From: an uncultured Oscillospiraceae bacterium
Lineage (GTDB): Bacteria > Bacillota > Clostridia > Oscillospirales > Oscillospiraceae
NCBI GenBank assembly: GCA_934561175.1
Contig: CAKTFW010000011.1
Coordinates: forward strand, 1-42,549
Reading direction: 5' to 3'
DNA length: 42,549 bases
Shown here: one piece after another, positions 1 through 7,227 of the stretch
How the letters are laid out: each line of letters opens with the position of its first letter
Numbering within the stretch: the stretch's first letter is position 1
The notes under the pieces: generated by a model
Databases searched by the model: none
What the model was told of the DNA's origin: nothing
The model's input: the letters and a program-made list of their open reading frames with translations, nothing else
Position numbers and translations under genes: made by a program

Positions 1-2060
1 ACGACGCTACCACCAATGTCAATGTCAACGGCGCTGTTGTCACCGTCGGCAACTCCAAGGCAAAGGTTCAGACCACCAAGAAGGACTGGGGCAAGAACAT
101 TAAGAACGACGGAGTTGAGGGTGTTTACACCGTTCAGTTCGCTGAGAAGTTCCTGCAGGATCTGAAGGCGAAGCCTGAGACCGATGCTTTCGGCCGCGAT
201 GCTACCAAGTGGACCTGGAAGAACGATGAGATCGGCACCTACTCCGACGATGCTGACTACACCTTCACCGACAAGGCTTCCAAGAAGGCTCTGTACGATG
301 CAGTTGGCAAGAGCGTTGTCGATGATCTGCTGAGCTCCGATACTGCTGATGCAGCTGCAAAGCTGACTGTTGTTGTAGACGGCCAGACGGTTGTCGACGG
401 TCTCAAGACCAGCGAAGCTGTTGGTAACTACTTCGAGAAGAAGAGCACTGCTACCATCGGCGATGTTGCAGCAAACCAGACCGGTAACGGTTCCAAGACC
501 GAGGTCTATGTCAACGACGATACCAATGCAGTTAAGATTGTTATCATCAACACCTACCTGATTCAGGCTACCGATGACTACAGCTCCAAGAAGGAGTCTG
601 TTACCACCAGCACTGTCGGCAATGTTGCAGCTCCGGTTGCAGCTGCTGAGCTGACGCTGGATGCGGACGATTTCGATGTTGAGAATGTCAAGGAAGACGA
701 TTACCTGCTGATCACCTGCGCTGGCGCGAATGCTGCCAACAAGGAGATCAAGACCGTTGCTCCGGCTACCGTTGTCAATGGCAATGTTGAGACCTACGCA
801 AACGATAAGGTGACCATCAACGGCACCACTTACAAGTACGCTTTCAAGGCTGATACCACGGACACCCATGGTAAGGGCACTGAGTACGAGATCGGCGAGG
901 ATGCAAAGGTTGTCACCGACGGCACCTACATCCTGTATGTCGATGAGGCTACTGTTTCTTCCGACAAGTTTGTCTATGTTACCGAGATCGCTCGTGAGGG
1001 CAACTTCTCCAACAGCGGCAACTTTGTTGCAAAGGCTTACTTCCTGGATGGCACTGAGAAAACCATCACCCTGAAGGACAAGTATAAGGGCGACGCTGCT
1101 GTTACTGCAGAGACCGTGAACACCTGGTTCCGTTACACTGAGAGCAACAACAAGTACACCCTGGAGAAGCTGACTGCTGGTACTTCCAAGAACAACACCG
1201 GTTATACCACGACTTCTACTACCGCAGCTGCAACCCTGACCGAGAACGGCAAGGTTTCCATCAACGGCGGTGCAATCAAGGCAAACGCTGCTACCATCTT
1301 CGTGGTCATTGATGACGATGATGATGTGACTGCCTACACTGGTGTCAAGAATGTCCCGACCATCAAGAACAAGAAGACCTCTGCGGCGGGTGTGGATCCG
1401 GTAGTTTACTCCGGCATCAAGGCAACTTGGGTTGTTGGTTCCACTGCAGGCTATGCAAAGTATGTGTTCATCGATGCAAGCGATAATGCCTCTATCGACG
1501 ATGCAACTACCGCTTCCAGCGACTTCATCTACATGCTGAAGTATGACAGCACCAACAAGGATGCTGACAAGAACACCTACTACACCTACAAGGCAATCGT
1601 CAACGGCGAGGAGACCAAGATCAACCTGAACGACAACTTCTCCGCAGACGGGGATGCTTACAAGTACAAGCTGTTCACCGATGTCAAGTACGACAGCAGC
1701 AAGTATGTTGATCGCATGAACGAGGTTGACTCCACCGATGACTATGCAACGGTTACGCTGAACAATGCTTCCATCAGCTACAACGATGGTGTCCTGACGC
1801 TGGGTAAGGATGCTCAGGGCAAAGATAACGACTATGTTGTCGATGACAAGTGCAACATCTACCTGATTGCGGCTGATACCAATGTCAAGGAAAACAGCGG
1901 TGAGACCTATGAGGTTTCCGCAAACATTTCCGCCAACACGCTGAACAACTACCTGAAGGACTACAGCGGTCGCATTGACGGTGTTGCTTACGCACATGTT
2001 GACGATGACACGGACACGCTGGTTGACCTGTATGTCTATGTCAGCAACACGAATGCCTAA
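1..2060 (+). CDS. S-layer-like surface protein, 3' part only
   Basis: The frame is open from base 3 without any start, so the gene begins upstream of the window and about 685 C-terminal residues are visible. The protein is rich in Asp, Lys, Thr, Tyr, Val and Asn, contains no Cys-rich or enzymatic motif, and consists of loosely repeating beta-strand-like blocks such as YKAIVNGEETKINLNDNF. A run of five Asp (VIDDDDDVTAY) and many short acidic loops could bind calcium. Codon use is strongly biased to AAG, AAC, GAC, CTG and GGT/GGC, unlike most neighbours, which fits a very highly expressed protein. S-layer proteins of Oscillospiraceae often carry N-terminal SLH repeats and such C-terminal domains; no SLH repeat lies in the visible part, so the S-layer assignment is inference from composition and codon bias. 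It ends in ...SNTNA and is followed by a strong terminator. Confidence 0.65.
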   Translation, partial: DATTNVNVNGAVVTVGNSKAKVQTTKKDWGKNIKNDGVEGVYTVQFAEKFLQDLKAKPETDAFGRDATKWTWKNDEIGTYSDDADYTFTDKASKKALYDAVGKSVVDDLLSSDTADAAAKLTVVVDGQTVVDGLKTSEAVGNYFEKKSTATIGDVAANQTGNGSKTEVYVNDDTNAVKIVIINTYLIQATDDYSSKKESVTTSTVGNVAAPVAAAELTLDADDFDVENVKEDDYLLITCAGANAANKEIKTVAPATVVNGNVETYANDKVTINGTTYKYAFKADTTDTHGKGTEYEIGEDAKVVTDGTYILYVDEATVSSDKFVYVTEIAREGNFSNSGNFVAKAYFLDGTEKTITLKDKYKGDAAVTAETVNTWFRYTESNNKYTLEKLTAGTSKNNTGYTTTSTTAAATLTENGKVSINGGAIKANAATIFVVIDDDDDVTAYTGVKNVPTIKNKKTSAAGVDPVVYSGIKATWVVGSTAGYAKYVFIDASDNASIDDATTASSDFIYMLKYDSTNKDADKNTYYTYKAIVNGEETKINLNDNFSADGDAYKYKLFTDVKYDSSKYVDRMNEVDSTDDYATVTLNNASISYNDGVLTLGKDAQGKDNDYVVDDKCNIYLIAADTNVKENSGETYEVSANISANTLNNYLKDYSGRIDGVAYAHVDDDTDTLVDLYVYVSNTNA

Positions 2061-2121
2061 AAACTAATCGCTTAAAGAATCAAAATCAAAAGCTCTCCTT
2101 TTTTGATAATGATTTGTCGAG

Positions 2122-2159
2122 AGGCTCCCGCACAACGGCGTGCGGGGGCCTTTCATTTT
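2122..2159 (+). terminator. Rho-independent terminator of the S-layer-like gene
   Basis: A 12-bp stem (AGGCTCCCGCAC at 2122-2133 against GTGCGGGGGCCT at 2140-2151, one T-G pair) with a 6-nt loop is followed by TTCATTTT. It stands about 60 bases after the stop codon. Confidence 0.85.
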
Positions 2160-2176
2160 GCCCCGCGGGAAAAGAA

Positions 2177-2357
2177 GCAGGCTGCACGATTGTGCAGCCT
2201 GCGATACTGGGAATGATTTCCAGATACAACCTGTTTTATTCCTGCAATTTGGAAAATCATGGGAATGGGAAAATCTGGAAAGTAATAGGCGGAACCGGCT
2301 CCACCGAAAAATGGAAAATGCTGGGATCCTGCGCCTCGCAGCAAATCCCAGCATTTT
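2177..2357. other. Hairpin-rich intergenic region without a gene
   Basis: This stretch fills most of the gap between 2160 and the promoter at 2475 and holds three nested or consecutive inverted repeats. The first is a perfect 11-bp stem (GCAGGCTGCAC, 2177-2187, with 2192-2202, loop GATT). The second pairs TTTCCAGAT (2217-2225) with ATCTGGAAA (2273-2281). The third is a perfect 13-bp stem (AAAATGCTGGGAT, 2315-2327, with 2345-2357) enclosing a smaller CTGCG/CGCAG hairpin. The third ends in TTTTC on plus and TTTTCC on minus, so it may terminate in both directions. Overlapping short open frames have no ribosome site and cross the hairpins; I do not regard them as genes. No known RNA family was recognised. 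Confidence 0.5.
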
Positions 2358-2474
2358 CAAATCATGTAAATATCTGGATAAAATGGAAATATCTTCTGTC
2401 CCTGCGGAAATTCATACCGCCTATTGCAATCGCATGTGCACTGTCAAGTAAATTGATCCGTGCAGAAGTCAAGG

Positions 2475-2503
2475 TTGCAAAATTTGTCCCGTTCGGATAT
2501 GAT
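2475..2503 (+). promoter_or_regulatory. Sigma-A promoter of the gamma-carbonic-anhydrase gene
   Basis: TTGCAA at 2475-2480 and TATGAT at 2498-2503 are separated by 17 bases. The predicted transcription start near 2510 lies right at the ribosome site AGGAGG (2511-2516), so the leader would be very short. Confidence 0.55.
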
Positions 2504-2523
2504 GAAGGAAAGGAGGCTGTCCC

Positions 2524-3048
2524 ATGATCTTAAAGGAATGTAACGGCAAGATGCCGAAAATTCACCCCACCGCGCGCATCGCTGACACCGCAGTGCTGAT
2601 TGGCGATGTAACGGTGGAGGCAAACGCCAATATCTGGTACGGTGCGGTGCTCCGCGCCGATAATATGCCAATTGTCATCGGCGAGAACAGTAATATTCAG
2701 GACAATGTCGTCTGTCACGGCGATGTCAGCTCCCCGCTGCTGGTGGGCAAAAACTGCACCGTCGGCCACACCGCAATTCTCCACTCCTGCGTGATTGAGG
2801 ACAACTGCCTGATCGGCATGTCCTCCGTTCTGCTGAACGACAGCCACATCGGCACCGGTTCCCTGATTGGCGCCTGCGCGCTGGTGAAAAACGGAATGCA
2901 GGTGCCGCCGCGCTCGGCGGTGATCGGAATGCCCGGCAAAATCACGCGCCAGACCAGCGACGAGGACATGGTGTGGTTTGCCGACGACATCCGGCAGTAT
3001 CTGGAGCTGGCCGAGGCGCAGCTGCCGATGGCCGGAGAACAGAAGTGA
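2524..3048 (+). CDS. Gamma carbonic anhydrase family protein
   Basis: This 174-residue protein belongs to the left-handed beta-helix hexapeptide-repeat proteins related to gamma carbonic anhydrases (YrdA/PaaY/CaiE type). The beta-helix repeats run from about residue 15 to 140 (ARIADTAVLIGDVTVEANAN, IGENSNIQDNVVCHGD, VGKNCTVGHTAILHSCVIED). The metal-binding histidines expected in the family are visible at VCHGD and VGHTAILHS. A C-terminal helix follows, as usual. Members trimerise and bind Zn or Fe; many have weak or no measured carbonic anhydrase activity, so the reaction is uncertain. The ATG at 2524 is chosen because AGGAGG sits 7 bases before it; an internal ATG at 2551 has only a poor site. 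Its stop overlaps the GTG start of the next gene (GTGA), so the two are translationally coupled. Confidence 0.85.
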   Translation: MILKECNGKMPKIHPTARIADTAVLIGDVTVEANANIWYGAVLRADNMPIVIGENSNIQDNVVCHGDVSSPLLVGKNCTVGHTAILHSCVIEDNCLIGMSSVLLNDSHIGTGSLIGACALVKNGMQVPPRSAVIGMPGKITRQTSDEDMVWFADDIRQYLELAEAQLPMAGEQK

Positions 3049-3539
3049 AGACGCAAAAGCTGGTGCGGCTGGCGCTGCTCAGTGCCGTCGCGCTGACGAT
3101 TTTTGTGCTGGAGGCGCAGATCCCTGCGCCGATCCCGGTGTCCGGCGTCAAGCTGGGACTTGCCAATATTGTCACCGTGGTAACGCTGCTGCTGATGGGG
3201 CCGTGGGAGGCGCTGGCGGTGCTGCTGATTCGGGTGGTGCTCGGCAGTCTGGCCACGGGGCAGGTGAGCGCAATGCTCTACAGTCTGGCGGGCGGCCTGC
3301 TGAGCTGGCTTGTGATGCTGCCGATCCGGAAGCATGTTACCGACCGGCAGATTTGGGTCATCAGCATTTTTGCGGCCTTTGCCCACAATGTCGGCCAGAT
3401 GCTGGTTGCGGTGGCGGTGACCGGTACGCCTGCGATTTTGGTCTACCTGCCGGTTCTGCTCCTCTCCGGTATTCTCACCGGCGCGTTTACGGGGCTGTGC
3501 GCCCAGTTTCTGGTTGCCCGCCTGCGCCGGATTTGGTAA
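3045..3539 (+). CDS. Gx transporter / heptaprenyl diphosphate synthase component I-like membrane protein
   Basis: This 164-residue hydrophobic protein resembles the Gx transporter family (Pfam Hpre_diP_synt_I), seen in MKTQKLVRLALLSAVALT, the motif PVSGVKLGLANIVTVV and about five membrane helices with two Gly-rich turns (SLAGGLLSWLVM, AAFAHNVGQ). Members are ECF S-component-like membrane proteins; in Clostridia they often sit beside quinone or isoprenoid genes, but the substrate is unknown. The name heptaprenyl diphosphate synthase subunit I is historical. The start is GTG 3045, overlapping the TGA of the carbonic-anhydrase-like gene; longer in-frame starts lie inside that gene and lack a ribosome site. 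GGAGA at about 3033 serves as ribosome site. It ends before a candidate small RNA and a bidirectional terminator. Confidence 0.8.
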   Translation: MKTQKLVRLALLSAVALTIFVLEAQIPAPIPVSGVKLGLANIVTVVTLLLMGPWEALAVLLIRVVLGSLATGQVSAMLYSLAGGLLSWLVMLPIRKHVTDRQIWVISIFAAFAHNVGQMLVAVAVTGTPAILVYLPVLLLSGILTGAFTGLCAQFLVARLRRIW

Positions 3540-3597
3540 TTTACAATTTGTTCATCAGTTTGTTACGAACTGGTCACGGATCCGTGGGGAAATCTGG

Positions 3598-3736
3598 TAG
3601 AATAAAATCACCGGGGCGGCAAGCCGATGTCGCGGAAGTATCCGCGAATAAGCCGACGGCGGCCGCTATGCGACCGGGTTAAGATTGAAAAAAAGAAGCG
3701 GCAGTCCATCAGGCGGACTGCCGCTTCTCCAATTTT
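3598..3736 (+). ncRNA. Candidate small structured RNA of unknown family
   Basis: A -10-like TAGAAT lies at 3598-3603 (no convincing -35), and a strong terminator hairpin stands at 3695-3727. Between them the sequence can pair GCGGC (3616-3620) with GCCGC (3662-3666), and CGCGGA (3631-3636) with TCCGCG (3641-3646, loop AGTA). The inner hairpin is flanked on both sides by the same AAGCCGA word (3621 and 3650), giving a symmetric internal loop. It has no open frame with a ribosome site. It may instead be the 3' untranslated region of the Gx gene. No known riboswitch consensus was recognised. Confidence 0.3.
3687..3735. terminator. Bidirectional terminator between Gx and alr genes
   Basis: A perfect 13-bp stem (GAAGCGGCAGTCC at 3695-3707 with 3715-3727) has a 7-nt loop. 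A run of seven A precedes it (T-run for the minus strand) and ATTTTT follows for the plus strand, so it can end both convergent transcripts. Confidence 0.9.
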
Positions 3737-3742
3737 TCGGGG

Positions 3743-4834
3743 TTACCGGTAGACGATCTCCATGCCCTTGAGCAGCAGCGGGTTGATGTCCATCTGCACC
3801 AGATCGCCCGCGGCGCAGGTCAGCGCCGAGACATCAATGCAGGTGTGCACCATGCCGACATGCCCCAGCACCTTGCAGCGCTGGCCATTGACCGTGACAT
3901 ACAGGTATTTGTGAATCAGGATTCCCTTGAGATTGGAGAGAATCCCGCGGATACAGTCGCGGATGCGGAAAATATCCCGCCCCTTTTCCGCGGCGAAGCC
4001 GTGGTAATAGCCGAGGTTGACCACCGCGACTTTGGTCGGCTTGCGCGCCTTCCAGGCCGCGCCGTAGCCGCAGGTATCGCCCTTCTGCATCCAGCGGACG
4101 GCCTCCACCGTGGTTTCGGCGTAGCCGATGCGCTTCAGCCCTGTCCGGGCACGGAAGCTCAACCGGCCGAGAAATGCCGAGCCGACGCGGACGGCATCCA
4201 GATTCATGCGCGGATATTTGAACAGTGCCGAGGAATTGGAGCAGTGCGCCATGCCGGTCTCATATCCGGCGGCCTGAATTTTGCCGAGCAGGGCCCGGAA
4301 CTGCTCAAACTGCTGCTGGGTACTGTCCCCACCCGCAAAGGCGGAGTGAAAGTGCGTATACACGCCGCTGACCGAAATACAGGTCATATACTCATAGACA
4401 TCGAGCACCTTGTCAAATTCGCGGGGAGAGAACCCGTAGCGCCCCATGCCGGTGTCCAGCTCAATATGTGCCTCTGCCACGGTGCTGCGCTGGTCGGCAA
4501 TGCCGTTCAGCGCCACGGCGTCCTCATAGCAGCCGATGGTGGCGATGACATGCAGATCGAGCATCTGCTCCAGCGTCGCCCGGTCAGAGGTGGCGCGGAG
4601 CATCAGAATCGGCTCTTCCGTAAAGCCGTTTTCCCGCAGCGCGCGGGCCTCCTCCACCTCCGTCACGGCGAACAGGCCAATGCCCTGACTGCGCAGAATG
4701 GCAGCCAGTTCCAACAGGCCAAGCCCATAGCCATTGCCCTTGAGCACGGCCCAGATCGGCGTATCGCCGGCCTTTTCGCGGACGATGCGAATGTTGTTGA
4801 GCAATGCGTCGCGGTCGACCACATAGGCTTTCAT
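3743..4834 (-). CDS. alr: Alanine racemase (divergent)
   Basis: This 363-residue PLP enzyme interconverts L- and D-alanine for peptidoglycan. The N-terminal TIM barrel shows the PLP lysine in AVLKGNGYGLG (about residue 33), the motif LDTGMGRYGF and the phosphate-site helix DAVRVGSAFLGRL. The C-terminal beta domain has the second catalytic Tyr in CGYGAAW. The usual SMDQ motif near the end is replaced by LGHVGMVHTCIDV, so the Asp normally next to the active-site Met is missing. It may therefore be a paralogue or have altered specificity, but the fold and catalytic pair argue for an amino-acid racemase. AAGGAG lies 8 bases before the ATG at 4834. It follows the FemAB-like gene by 22 bases in the same direction, suggesting a cell-wall operon. 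The usual length is 360-390. Confidence 0.85.
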   Translation of the reverse strand: MKAYVVDRDALLNNIRIVREKAGDTPIWAVLKGNGYGLGLLELAAILRSQGIGLFAVTEVEEARALRENGFTEEPILMLRATSDRATLEQMLDLHVIATIGCYEDAVALNGIADQRSTVAEAHIELDTGMGRYGFSPREFDKVLDVYEYMTCISVSGVYTHFHSAFAGGDSTQQQFEQFRALLGKIQAAGYETGMAHCSNSSALFKYPRMNLDAVRVGSAFLGRLSFRARTGLKRIGYAETTVEAVRWMQKGDTCGYGAAWKARKPTKVAVVNLGYYHGFAAEKGRDIFRIRDCIRGILSNLKGILIHKYLYVTVNGQRCKVLGHVGMVHTCIDVSALTCAAGDLVQMDINPLLLKGMEIVYR

Positions 4835-4856
4835 TTTGGTCTCTCCTTCCCTGGAA

Positions 4857-5921
4857 TCAGATCGTTTTCTTTCGCTTCAGGAAGACTTTCTTCCGCAGCG
4901 CCATAAAGGCGCTGGTGCCGTGCTTGACGGCAAAGGCTACCGGCGCGTTCAGCACCAGATCCATCTCGCCGACGAACTCGGTGAATTCGCCGTTGAAGCC
5001 CTTTTTGAACTTATACAGGCCATAGAGCGGATTGTCCTCCGACAGGTCGCCGGAGACGCCGCGGAAATCGTAAATCCGGCAGCCGCGCTCAATGGCCCAC
5101 TGGATCATGTTCCACTGGAGCAGATAGTTGGGCATCAGGTTGCGGTCTTCATTGGAAGAGGCGCCGTAGAGATACCAGACCTTGTCGCCATAGGCGATGG
5201 CCAGCGTGCCGGCGATCGGGCGGCCCTCGAAGAAGGCCATATACAGCCGGGCGTGCTCGCCCAGGTTGTCCAGCATATTGGCAAAGTAACTCTCATCGCG
5301 GGTGACGAAACCGTCCCGCAGGCCGGTTTCCAGCATGATGCGGGTAAACTCCGGCACCATTTCCTTACCGCAGATACGCACCTCCACACCCTTGCGCTGG
5401 GCCAGGCGGATATTATAGCGCCACTTTTGGTGGAAAGAGGCCATAACCTCCTCTTCGTTCCGGCCATTTAAATACAGGCGGAAGACGAATTTCGGCTGAA
5501 TGGCCTCAAAATTCTTGCCGTCGGTATGGATATGGAAGCCATAGGCGCGCATGAACGATGCGAGAGCCTTGTCCTCCACCGAGACATCGGGATCAAGCTT
5601 GATAATATAAGAATGGTATTCCTTGGCCAGCACCTTGACACCGTCCAGCAGATCGCGCAGGGTTTCCTGATCGGCGGGATCGCAAATCGGCGCGCGGCAG
5701 CCGTACATCAGCGTAAAGGGCAGACCGCCGGGCAGCTTGCGGATCAGCACGGCCAATGCGCCACGGATGGCACCGTCAGGGCCGCGGGAAATCACGGCTT
5801 CCCATTTCCACATGGGCTTCTGCTTTGCCCAGAGGCGGCTCTGAGCGAAGTGGCCGTAGGGACTGGCCTGGTTGAAGGCCTCATATTCATCGTAAAGTTC
5901 GGGCGTGACGCGTTCAGACAT
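4857..5921 (-). CDS. FemAB/FemX-like peptidoglycan bridge aminoacyltransferase
   Basis: This 354-residue protein belongs to the Fem family, which uses aminoacyl-tRNA to add amino acids to the lipid II side chain on the cytoplasmic face. The double GNAT fold is recognisable from SPYGHFAQSRLWAKQ near the N terminus, FHQKWRYNIRLAQRKGVEV in the middle, and the C-terminal signature YDFRGVSGD, then LYGLYKFKKGFNGEF. The start was placed at ATG 5921 because GGAG stands 8 bases upstream and because a promoter (5953-5981) lies over the longer in-frame starts. The C terminus is basic (LRKKVFLKRKKTI), possibly for membrane contact. It is first in an operon with alanine racemase. Which amino acid is transferred cannot be read from the sequence. 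Confidence 0.85.
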   Translation of the reverse strand: MSERVTPELYDEYEAFNQASPYGHFAQSRLWAKQKPMWKWEAVISRGPDGAIRGALAVLIRKLPGGLPFTLMYGCRAPICDPADQETLRDLLDGVKVLAKEYHSYIIKLDPDVSVEDKALASFMRAYGFHIHTDGKNFEAIQPKFVFRLYLNGRNEEEVMASFHQKWRYNIRLAQRKGVEVRICGKEMVPEFTRIMLETGLRDGFVTRDESYFANMLDNLGEHARLYMAFFEGRPIAGTLAIAYGDKVWYLYGASSNEDRNLMPNYLLQWNMIQWAIERGCRIYDFRGVSGDLSEDNPLYGLYKFKKGFNGEFTEFVGEMDLVLNAPVAFAVKHGTSAFMALRKKVFLKRKKTI

Positions 5922-5952
5922 AGTCATTACTCCATCTTGCATAGTTTTTCTT

Positions 5953-5981
5953 ATGTTACCATATTGCGCGGCATTATGCAA
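5953..5981 (-). promoter_or_regulatory. Sigma-A promoter of the femX-like/alr operon
   Basis: On the minus strand TTGCAT (5976-5981) and TAACAT (5953-5958) are 17 bases apart. Transcription would start near 5946, about 25 bases before the chosen ATG. Confidence 0.65.
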
Positions 5982-6013
5982 CGAAAAATCCCCCTGCGTC
6001 AGATCCCGGCATC

Positions 6014-6027
6014 ATTCGCCGGGAAAC
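6014..6027. promoter_or_regulatory. Noc-box-like sequence (weak)
   Basis: ATTCGCCGGGAAAC matches 11 of 14 positions of the published Noc-binding palindrome ATTTCCCGGGAAAT. It lies between the divergent femX-like and noc/parB-like genes. One imperfect match is weak evidence. Confidence 0.2.
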
Positions 6028-6111
6028 AACATCTTGTATGGAAATATGGGAAATATTCCCGCGGATTGTGGTTTGCACCATTTTTCGTGGAAATATTTTC
6101 CAATTTCGTGC

Positions 6112-6117
6112 TATCAT
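6112..6117 (+). promoter_or_regulatory. Probable -10 box of the Noc/ParB-like gene
   Basis: TATCAT stands 44 bases before the chosen ATG with no good -35 at the usual spacing. It overlaps a longer in-frame ATG (6116), which supports the downstream start. Confidence 0.35.
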
Positions 6118-6160
6118 GGCGAAAGAAAATGGCGGGAAAACAAAGGGGGAGGAACCGAAG

Positions 6161-6961
6161 ATGACGAGAGTGAGAAGCTGTATGGAGTCCGGACGGGTTG
6201 CCTTTTTGCCGGTGGCGGAAATCCGGCCGAATCCATCCCAGCCACGCAAGGTTTTCGATCGGACGGCACTGGAGGAACTGGCGGCCAGTATCGCCCAGTA
6301 TGGGGTGATTCAGCCGATTTCCGTCCGCCGCCGCCCCGACGGCTATGAACTGGTGGCGGGAGAGCGGCGGCTGCGGGCGGCAAAGCTGGCCGGTTTGCAG
6401 GAGATTCCCTGTATCCTGCTGGCGGTAGACGAGGCGGAGTCCGGTATGATTGCGCTGGTGGAAAACCTGCAGCGGCGCGACCTGGATTATATTGAAGAGG
6501 CGGAGGGGCTGGCACGGCTGATGCGGATGTATGGGCTGAGCCAGGAGCAGGCGGCGGCTAAGGTGGGGAAGAGCCAGTCGGCGGTAGCCAACAAGCTGCG
6601 GCTGCTGCGGCATACGACAGCAGTGCGGCAGGTGCTGCGGGAGTATCATTTGTCGGAGCGTCACGCCAGAGCACTTTTGAAATTGTCCACAGAGGAGCAG
6701 CAGCTGGACGCGCTGCGGGAGATTGTCCGCCGCCAGCTCAATGTGGCGCAGACGGAACAGTATATTGAACGGCTGCTGGCGGATCAGAGCCGCCGGCGTC
6801 TGATGCGGGGTGTCATGCTGCGGGATGTGCGGGCGTTTCTCAACACCATCAATCACAATCTGGAGTTGATTCGGGATGCCGGAGTGAATGCCGACTGCGG
6901 CCGTGTGGAAACGGAGGACGCGATTGTGCTGACCATCCGCATTCCCAAACAGGCTGGGTAG
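6161..6961 (+). CDS. ParB/Noc-family DNA-binding protein
   Basis: This 266-residue protein is of the ParB/Noc/Spo0J family, CTP-switch clamps that load on DNA at palindromic sites. The N-terminal ParB domain starts at about residue 15 (AEIRPNPSQPRKVFD) with the CTP-binding box GERRLRAAK (about residue 67) and LVENLQRRDLDYIEEAEG (about 100). The helix-turn-helix follows (LSQEQAAAKVGKSQSAVANK, about 127-146), then a C-terminal dimerisation region ending in TIRIPKQAG. The ATG at 6161 is taken because GGGGGAGG sits 7-8 bases before it. Noc of Bacillus has an N-terminal amphipathic membrane helix; only about 15 residues precede the ParB domain here, so that helix seems to be missing. No parA neighbour exists, which fits Noc or an orphan ParB better than a parAB pair. 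Confidence 0.85.
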   Translation: MTRVRSCMESGRVAFLPVAEIRPNPSQPRKVFDRTALEELAASIAQYGVIQPISVRRRPDGYELVAGERRLRAAKLAGLQEIPCILLAVDEAESGMIALVENLQRRDLDYIEEAEGLARLMRMYGLSQEQAAAKVGKSQSAVANKLRLLRHTTAVRQVLREYHLSERHARALLKLSTEEQQLDALREIVRRQLNVAQTEQYIERLLADQSRRRLMRGVMLRDVRAFLNTINHNLELIRDAGVNADCGRVETEDAIVLTIRIPKQAG

Positions 6962-7024
6962 CGCTAAAAAATTTTTCTCCGGCGACGGGGTTCGACGGTA
7001 TTTTTTACGGACAGGCACTACAAT

Positions 7025-7136
7025 TAAGAGGCAGCTTATCCAATACGAGCTCATTTCATATCCGGGCGCGGAGAATTGCTCCGCGTCAATCCCACAAACC
7101 TGCTTGCCCTCCGCCCAAAGCGGAGGGCGCTTTTTT
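7025..7136 (+). ncRNA. Candidate small structured transcript before the ilvD-like gene
   Basis: The 266-base gap after noc holds a -10-like TACAAT (7019-7024, no convincing -35), then AGGCAG (7029-7034), which can pair with CTGCTT (7100-7105). Inside is a 7-bp hairpin with CGCGGAG and CTCCGCG arms (about 7067-7086), and the stretch ends in a strong terminator. It could be an independent small RNA, an attenuated leader or merely the noc 3' untranslated region. No T-box, riboswitch or 6S/SRP consensus was recognised. Confidence 0.25.
7106..7136 (+). terminator. Rho-independent terminator downstream of noc
   Basis: Stem GCCCTCCGC (7106-7114) with GCGGAGGGC (7120-7128), loop CCAAA, followed by GC and six T. 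Confidence 0.9.
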
Positions 7137-7170
7137 GTATGGTATGGCAATATAACGCGGAATTCGCGTA

Positions 7171-7179
7171 TGCTATAAT
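7171..7179 (+). promoter_or_regulatory. Extended -10 promoter of the ilvD-like gene
   Basis: TGC directly before TATAAT (7174-7179) makes an extended -10 element; the -35 region is poor. The leader of about 40 bases contains a small CAGGG/CCCTG hairpin and the AAAGGGG ribosome site. Confidence 0.55.
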
Positions 7180-7227
7180 CGGGGTATCGAAACAGGGCGC
7201 AGCCCTGAATGAAAGGGGCAGGTTGCG

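Noticed and set aside
2114..2527. Open frame of 137 codons after the S-layer-like gene
   Set aside because: It starts inside the terminator, crosses three hairpins, has no ribosome site and its sequence does not look like a protein.
6987..7000. Sequence GGGGTTCGACGGTA resembling the 5' end of tmRNA
   Set aside because: No tRNA-like acceptor stem, tag reading frame or CCA end follows within the short gap; resemblance is limited to a few bases.
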